From positions 496,001 to 560,000 of the forward strand of contig NZ_CP009227.1 of NCBI RefSeq assembly GCF_000775995.1: 64,000 nt of DNA. The letters run 5' to 3'. The notes below the pieces were generated by a model. That model was not told the origin of the DNA, made no database searches, and was given only the letters and a program-made list of their open reading frames with translations. Below are positions 59,640 through 64,000 of the stretch, piece after piece; the first letter of the stretch is position 1, and each line of letters opens with the position of its first letter. Made by a program: the position numbers and the translations under genes. Origin of the DNA: Treponema sp. OMZ 838 (GTDB lineage: Bacteria > Spirochaetota > Spirochaetia > Treponematales > Treponemataceae).

Positions 59640-61604
59640 ATGAATGATACAAAAAAAACGCAGGGGAAAAGCTCTACAAAAGAGCAACAATTCCCGGCAA
59701 ATGCTACAGAGAAAAATCCGGCACAGAAAAAAAATGCACCGCAGCAGGAACGCAATCCGGCGAAACAGCAAGCCATTAAACGGCTATTAAGCTATGCGGG
59801 CAGCAGCAAGAAATTTTTATCGCTGTCGCTGGTGCTTTCCGCTTTAAGCGCACTCGTCAGTTTTGTGCCGTACATTATGGTGTTCTTTGTAATGCGCGAT
59901 GTGATTTCCGCAGTTGCGGCAAAAGAAGCGGTGAATGCAGCAGCTCTTACACGCTACGGGCTGTGGGCGGTCGGTGCTGCTGCGGCGGGCTTTGTGCTGT
60001 ATTACGCAGCGCTCATGCTTTCGCACGCGACGGCATTTACCATTCAACAAAACCTTTCGATACGAATGGCGGAAGCGCTGGCGGACCTACCCATCGGCTG
60101 GCATATTACGCATGTCAGCGGCAAGGTGCGCAAGGTGTTTGAAAAAAATGTTAATCAGCTTGAAACGCTCATTGCTCATAATATGCCCGACACCGCACAG
60201 AACATGGTCTCTCCTTTTGCAATACTTGCGCTTACATTGGTATTCGACTGGCGGCTCGGGCTGATTTCCCTTTTACCGCTTGTGCTTGCGTTTGTTTTAC
60301 AAGCTACTTTAATGCGGATCAGTACAAACTCCGGTTTTATGCAAAAGTATGAAGACGCGCTTGAGCAAATGAATAACGCGGGTACCGAATATGTACGCGG
60401 TATTTCGGTTATCAAAACTTTTAATCAGTCTGTTTACTATTTCAAAAACTTTTACACCTCTATTATGAACTATAAAGAGTTCGTTCTCCAATATTCGATG
60501 TCGTGGGAAAACGGCTATTCGATTTTTTTATCGCTTATTAAACTAGGCTTTGTCTTTTTACTTCCGGCAGCGTTATTGATGGCTGGAACGGCAACGCTTG
60601 ACCCGCACTTTTTTTACAGCTTTGTGTTTTACCTCGCCTTTGCACCGGTTACCTACACGATGCTGATGAAAGTTATGTATGCAAACACGTTTTATCAGCG
60701 CTCAAACGATGCGCTCAACCGTATTGAAGATATTTTGCAAGCACCGCTGACCAAGGAACCGGAAATATCCATACTCCCTGAAAAATATGATATTGCATTT
60801 AACGACGTAGTATTTTCATATAAGACGGAACCGGCTGCCGCCTCTGCAAAGACCGTGCCGGAAACAGACGGAGGAAACACCGGCAGAGCAGCCCCATCTC
60901 CTCAGAACCGAACCGCGGTAAACGGTATCAGTTTGCACATCCCCGAACATTCGCTCACCGCACTGGTCGGTCCCTCAGGCGGCGGCAAAACCACACTGGT
61001 CAATTTGCTCGGCCGTTTTTGGGAAATCGATTCCGGCAGTATCAGCATCGGCGGCGTTGACATCCGCGATATAAAAACACAAGACCTGCTGCACACCGTC
61101 GGTTTTGTGTTCCAAGAGAATAAGCTTTTTAAGGAAAGCATTTTAGAAAATATCCGCTACGGCAAAAAAGACGCAAGCCGCGAAGAGGTAATGGAAGCGC
61201 TCCGCAAAGCCGAGTGTATGGATATTATCGAAAAACTCCCCGCCGGTATCGATACCGTGTACGGCACCAAGGGCACATACGTCTCAGGAGGAGAAGCTCA
61301 GCGGCTCGCCATCGCCCGCGCCTTATTACAGGACGCACCTATCATCGTGCTGGATGAAGCAACCGCCTTTGCCGATGCCGAAAACGAATACAAAATCAAA
61401 AAGACCTTCGACGTACTGCTCAAAGATAAAACCGTCATCATGATTGCACACCGCCTTTCCTCAGTCGTAAACGCTGATAAAATCTGTGTTATAGACGAAG
61501 GCAAAATCGCAGAAGAAGGCACACATAAGGAACTGCTTGCGCGGAAGGGTTTGTACGCAAGTATGTGGGACAATTTCCAAAAAGGTATCGAGTGGAAGGT
61601 GTGA
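59640..61604 (+). CDS. ABC transporter, fused permease/ATPase half (first of a pair)
   Basis: The 654-residue protein has a polar N-terminal tail rich in Lys and Gln (about 1-48), a six-helix exporter domain (about 55-345) and an ATPase with Walker A GPSGGGKTT near 442, signature YVSGGEAQRLAIARA, Walker B IIVLDEATAFAD and the IAHRLS His switch. A low-complexity insert rich in Ala, Pro and Gly (about 397-425) separates the first strand from the P-loop. Half-transporters of this type often pair with a second protein, here the gene at 62387. In this group many export lipids, peptides or siderophores; the cargo is unknown. TATGGAGG precedes the ATG. Confidence 0.9.
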   Translation: MNDTKKTQGKSSTKEQQFPANATEKNPAQKKNAPQQERNPAKQQAIKRLLSYAGSSKKFLSLSLVLSALSALVSFVPYIMVFFVMRDVISAVAAKEAVNAAALTRYGLWAVGAAAAGFVLYYAALMLSHATAFTIQQNLSIRMAEALADLPIGWHITHVSGKVRKVFEKNVNQLETLIAHNMPDTAQNMVSPFAILALTLVFDWRLGLISLLPLVLAFVLQATLMRISTNSGFMQKYEDALEQMNNAGTEYVRGISVIKTFNQSVYYFKNFYTSIMNYKEFVLQYSMSWENGYSIFLSLIKLGFVFLLPAALLMAGTATLDPHFFYSFVFYLAFAPVTYTMLMKVMYANTFYQRSNDALNRIEDILQAPLTKEPEISILPEKYDIAFNDVVFSYKTEPAAASAKTVPETDGGNTGRAAPSPQNRTAVNGISLHIPEHSLTALVGPSGGGKTTLVNLLGRFWEIDSGSISIGGVDIRDIKTQDLLHTVGFVFQENKLFKESILENIRYGKKDASREEVMEALRKAECMDIIEKLPAGIDTVYGTKGTYVSGGEAQRLAIARALLQDAPIIVLDEATAFADAENEYKIKKTFDVLLKDKTVIMIAHRLSSVVNADKICVIDEGKIAEEGTHKELLARKGLYASMWDNFQKGIEWKV

Positions 61605-61659
61605 AATAATTGATAATGGATAATTTCTGAAAAGGCTCCGGAAGTGCATATATAAATTC
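61605..61659. repeat. AT-rich intergenic repeat fragment
   Basis: AATTGATAATGGATAATT follows the ABC gene stop closely, matching the element at 59444. Confidence 0.45.
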
Positions 61660-61689
61660 TTGATCATGCATATAATTCAATGCTATAAT
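61660..61689 (+). promoter_or_regulatory. promoter of the vapBC operon
   Basis: TTGATC (61660-61665) and TATAAT (61684-61689) are 18 bp apart, with an extended -10 (TGCTATAAT). Confidence 0.75.
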
Positions 61690-61710
61690 ATGCTCGTATG
61701 GAGGATTTTT

Positions 61711-61905
61711 ATGAGAACGACGCTTGATCTGTCCGCTCCTTTGCTCGAAGAGGCAATGGCGTTGACAAAAATTCGGACAAAAACAGAGGTTATCACACGT
61801 GCGCTTGAAAATTTGATCCAAAAAGAGAAAGTGCAGCAGCTGAAAAACTATTACGGAAAAATTGATTTGGATATCGATTTAGATGCGCTGAGAAAAAGGA
61901 CATAA
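61711..61905 (+). CDS. vapB: VapB-type antitoxin
   Basis: The 64-residue protein starts RTTLDLSAPLLEEAMALTKIRTKTEVITRALENLI, a ribbon-helix-helix-like VapB N-terminus, and ends with an acidic segment likely to wrap the toxin. It should bind VapC and repress the shared promoter. ATGGAGG lies 9 nt upstream of this ATG; the frame extends further left but without such support. It lies one base before vapC. Confidence 0.85.
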   Translation: MRTTLDLSAPLLEEAMALTKIRTKTEVITRALENLIQKEKVQQLKNYYGKIDLDIDLDALRKRT

Positions 61906-61906
61906 G

Positions 61907-62302
61907 ATGGTACTGGTGGATACCTCCGTTTGGATAGAATATTTTAAGGGAACCGGACGGGCAGCTGTGCTTAATGAGCTGATCAATAACAACGCGCTTT
62001 GTATCAATAACCTTGTGCTGGCAGAACTGATTCCTTCAATTAATCTGAAAAAAGAATCTAAATTGAAGCGGCTCCTGCTTACGGTTAATCAAATAGATAT
62101 CGAAATAGACTGGGACAAGATTATCGATATGCAAACTAAAAACCTATTAAACGGTATAAATAAAGTCGGTATTCCCGATCTAATAATTGCTCAAAATGCG
62201 ATTAATAATGACCTTTTTTTGTTTTCATTTGATAAACATTTCAGCCTGATGAGTGATTTGTTTGGGCTTAAAATGTTTACGGACGGGAAGAGCTCAACAT
62301 AA
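61907..62302 (+). CDS. vapC: VapC-type PIN-domain toxin
   Basis: The 131-residue protein has the PIN acidic residues: Asp in MVLVDTSVWIEYF, Glu in LVLAELIPS, Asp in VGIPDLIIAQNA and Asp in LFSFDKHFSLM. VapC toxins are ribonucleases that usually cut tRNA or rRNA. The pair sits between two ABC half-transporter genes and in the same direction. Confidence 0.9.
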   Translation: MVLVDTSVWIEYFKGTGRAAVLNELINNNALCINNLVLAELIPSINLKKESKLKRLLLTVNQIDIEIDWDKIIDMQTKNLLNGINKVGIPDLIIAQNAINNDLFLFSFDKHFSLMSDLFGLKMFTDGKSST

Positions 62303-62376
62303 TTGGTAATTGGTAATGTTTGAAACTTCACCAATTAACCATTACACATTACCAATTGAAATTACCAATTAAATGA
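62303..62376. repeat. AT-rich palindromic repeat after vapC
   Basis: AATTGGTAATTGGTAATG and, further on, CATTACCAATTGAAATTACC form multiple direct and inverted matches. They share AATTGGTAAT with the element at 59444. Confidence 0.6.
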
Positions 62377-62386
62377 AGGAGGAATT

Positions 62387-64000
62387 ATGTTACAAAGATT
62401 TTTTGCATTATCCGATGCGGGGACGCGGAATTTACGTTTGTCGATTACGCTCGCGGTTATTATCAACTTATTTATAATGGTTCCGCTGGGACTTTCGCTG
62501 TATGTGCTGCAGTATTTTTTGGCGCGCATTATGCAGCAAGGTTTTCAAGCCCCGAATGTATGGGCGGTAGTAGCAGCCGGAGCGGCGTTTATAGCCGTGC
62601 TGTTTATCCTCGAAAAATTAAAGTACGGCAGGACGTATAACGGCGCGTATGAAGAAGCGGCAAACGTGCGTATTTCGCTTGCAGAGTCGCTTCGGAAGCT
62701 CCCGCTGTCGTATTTCGGCAGGCAGGATTTATCGTATTTAACCTCAACGCTTTTAAACGATGTTACAACGATTGAACAAGCGTTTTCAAATGTCGTGCCG
62801 GAAATGTTCGGCGGTATTATTTCGATTTTAATTGCGGCGGCTCTTTTAGCGTTTTTGGATTGGCGGATGACTATTGCATTGTTTGTTTGCGCCTTTGCAG
62901 GATTTTTTATTGTTGTCGGTTGCCGGAAGCTGTCGGAAAAAAAGATGAAAAGCGTCATCGTACGGAAGGATGGAATATACGATTCGCTGCAGCAGATGAT
63001 AGACAATATCAAGGTGTTGAAATCTTCTGATAAAAAAGCTTTGTATGTGCAAAAGCTCAAAGACGATATTACCGAAACAACGCACGCTGCGCTCAAATCG
63101 GAAGCTGCAATCGGCGCGCTTATGTTCGGTGTGGCCGCGTTAATCCGGTTCGGCTTTCCGCTCGTCATTTCTTACGGAGCGTACTTGCTGTCGCAGGGGA
63201 AAATCGAACTGTTGACATATATCATTTTTTTATTGGTCTCATGCCGTATCTTCGATCCGTTGACGACGGTGTTTATGCTGCTCGCCGAATTCTTTTATAC
63301 ACTGATTGCTGTTGAGCGGAAGCAGGCGATTGTCAATTATCCCAAACAGACGGGCAGTGAAAGTTTTAAGCCAAACGGCTACGACATTTGCTACAATAAT
63401 GTGTCGTTTTCGTATAATGAACCGAGCAGCAAAGGTCTGAGTAACATCGGCGGAAGCGCTGCCGATAATTCAAATAATGCAGGCACCGCCGCAAACGATG
63501 GCGGAGAAAACACGGTAAGCGGAATCAGCTTTACTGCAAAGCAGGGCGAAATTACCGCGCTCGTGGGACACTCCGGCTGCGGAAAATCCACCATTGCGCG
63601 ATTGGCTGCGCGCTTTTGGGATGCGTCATCGGGTACGGTTAGCATCGGCGGCGTCGATGTTTCCACGGTAGAACCGGAAACCCTGCTCAGTGCATTTTCG
63701 ATTGTGTTTCAGGATGTCGTGCTCTTTAATGACACGGTGTACAACAATATTTTAATCGGCAACCGGAATGCAACAAAAGAACAGGTGCTCGCCGCCGCAA
63801 AAGCCGCGCAGTGCGAATCGTTTATCGAAAAACTGCCGCAGGGCTACGATACGGAAATCGGCGAAAACGGCTATACCCTTTCCGGCGGAGAACGCCAACG
63901 GCTTTCCATCGCCCGCGCTCTCCTCAAGGACGCACCGATCATCCTCTTGGACGAAGCAACCGCCGCCCTCGATCCGGAAAACGAAACGCTTATCCAGCAC
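62387..64000 (+). CDS. ABC transporter, fused permease/ATPase half (second of a pair; cut by the window edge)
   Basis: The first 538 residues are present. An exporter domain (about 15-330) is followed by an ATPase with Walker A GHSGCGKST near 394, signature LSGGERQRLSIARA and Walker B IILLDEATAALD. Like its partner it has a low-complexity insert before the P-loop (about 345-378, rich in Asn, Ala and Gly). GAAGGAGG lies just ahead of the ATG. Most likely it forms a heterodimer with the product of the gene at 59640. The end is beyond the window. Confidence 0.9.
   Translation, partial: MLQRFFALSDAGTRNLRLSITLAVIINLFIMVPLGLSLYVLQYFLARIMQQGFQAPNVWAVVAAGAAFIAVLFILEKLKYGRTYNGAYEEAANVRISLAESLRKLPLSYFGRQDLSYLTSTLLNDVTTIEQAFSNVVPEMFGGIISILIAAALLAFLDWRMTIALFVCAFAGFFIVVGCRKLSEKKMKSVIVRKDGIYDSLQQMIDNIKVLKSSDKKALYVQKLKDDITETTHAALKSEAAIGALMFGVAALIRFGFPLVISYGAYLLSQGKIELLTYIIFLLVSCRIFDPLTTVFMLLAEFFYTLIAVERKQAIVNYPKQTGSESFKPNGYDICYNNVSFSYNEPSSKGLSNIGGSAADNSNNAGTAANDGGENTVSGISFTAKQGEITALVGHSGCGKSTIARLAARFWDASSGTVSIGGVDVSTVEPETLLSAFSIVFQDVVLFNDTVYNNILIGNRNATKEQVLAAAKAAQCESFIEKLPQGYDTEIGENGYTLSGGERQRLSIARALLKDAPIILLDEATAALDPENETLIQH

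Noticed and set aside
1-64000. tRNA, rRNA, replication origin or prophage structural genes
   Set aside because: I looked for clover-leaf sequences, ribosomal motifs, DnaA-box clusters and phage modules and saw none. The integrase stands alone.

Overview
The window looks like chromosome of an oral-type, butyrate-forming Treponema (Spirochaetota). Reasons: moderate G+C, the order tamB-bamA-skp-mutS (I recall the same order around tp0325-tp0328 of T. pallidum), a bactofilin beside an M23 peptidase, a DtxR/TroR-type regulator, a spirochaete lipobox, and butyryl-CoA genes of the kind carried by butyrate-producing treponemes. I found no tRNA, rRNA or CRISPR array.

Layout. 1-2.2 kb: the end of a topoisomerase III gene and a frameshifted tyrosine recombinase. 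2.5-16.1 kb: a small outer-membrane barrel, then a long minus-strand envelope block (PEGA protein, LysM-M23 peptidase, membrane protein, ferredoxin, mutS, skp, bamA, tamB). 16.7-21.1 kb, plus strand: thymidylate kinase, an exported helical protein, M23 peptidase + bactofilin, a frameshifted YaaR-like gene and a PSP1/RicT-like gene. 21.4-27.1 kb: a 1927-residue mosaic surface lipoprotein. 27.2-32.4 kb: a metal regulator, aroDE, rpiA, a nucleosidase and an unknown gene, separated by repeats. 32.5-39.0 kb: AAA ATPase, YggT protein, flavodoxin-ferredoxin and a butyrate cluster (CoA-transferase, crotonase, hydroxybutyryl-CoA dehydrogenase). 39.5-44.3 kb: TetR with twin operators, an Rph/PpsA-like phosphotransferase and a MATE pump. 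44.5-50.7 kb: a type III restriction subunit and half of an iron ABC transporter, joined by an IS3 element at what looks like a deletion scar. 50.8-57.5 kb: a complete pyrimidine operon (pyrB-I-K-D-F-C, then E) behind a leader peptide/terminator attenuator. 57.6-64 kb: MscS, YgbA-like and ICMT-like proteins, then two ABC half-transporters with a VapBC pair between them.

The most unusual content is between genes. Nearly every long gap holds nested palindromes from several families: (i) a ~145-nt element with a 13-19 bp outer stem and a 15-19 bp middle stem; (ii) a ~28-nt hairpin with the constant core AAATTTT/AAAATTT; (iii) a 34-nt hairpin made of 14-nt arms around an ATCCNT hexaloop; (iv) a ~125-nt element bounded by CTTTTGAAAATA and its complement. 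In families i-iii the arm sequences differ between copies while both arms stay complementary, as expected if the fold is what is kept. Families i and ii form composite modules that lie in both orientations. Three genes (integrase, yaaR-like, pyrF) are each broken by the apparent lack of one A in an A-tract, which means either base-calling errors or slippage sites.
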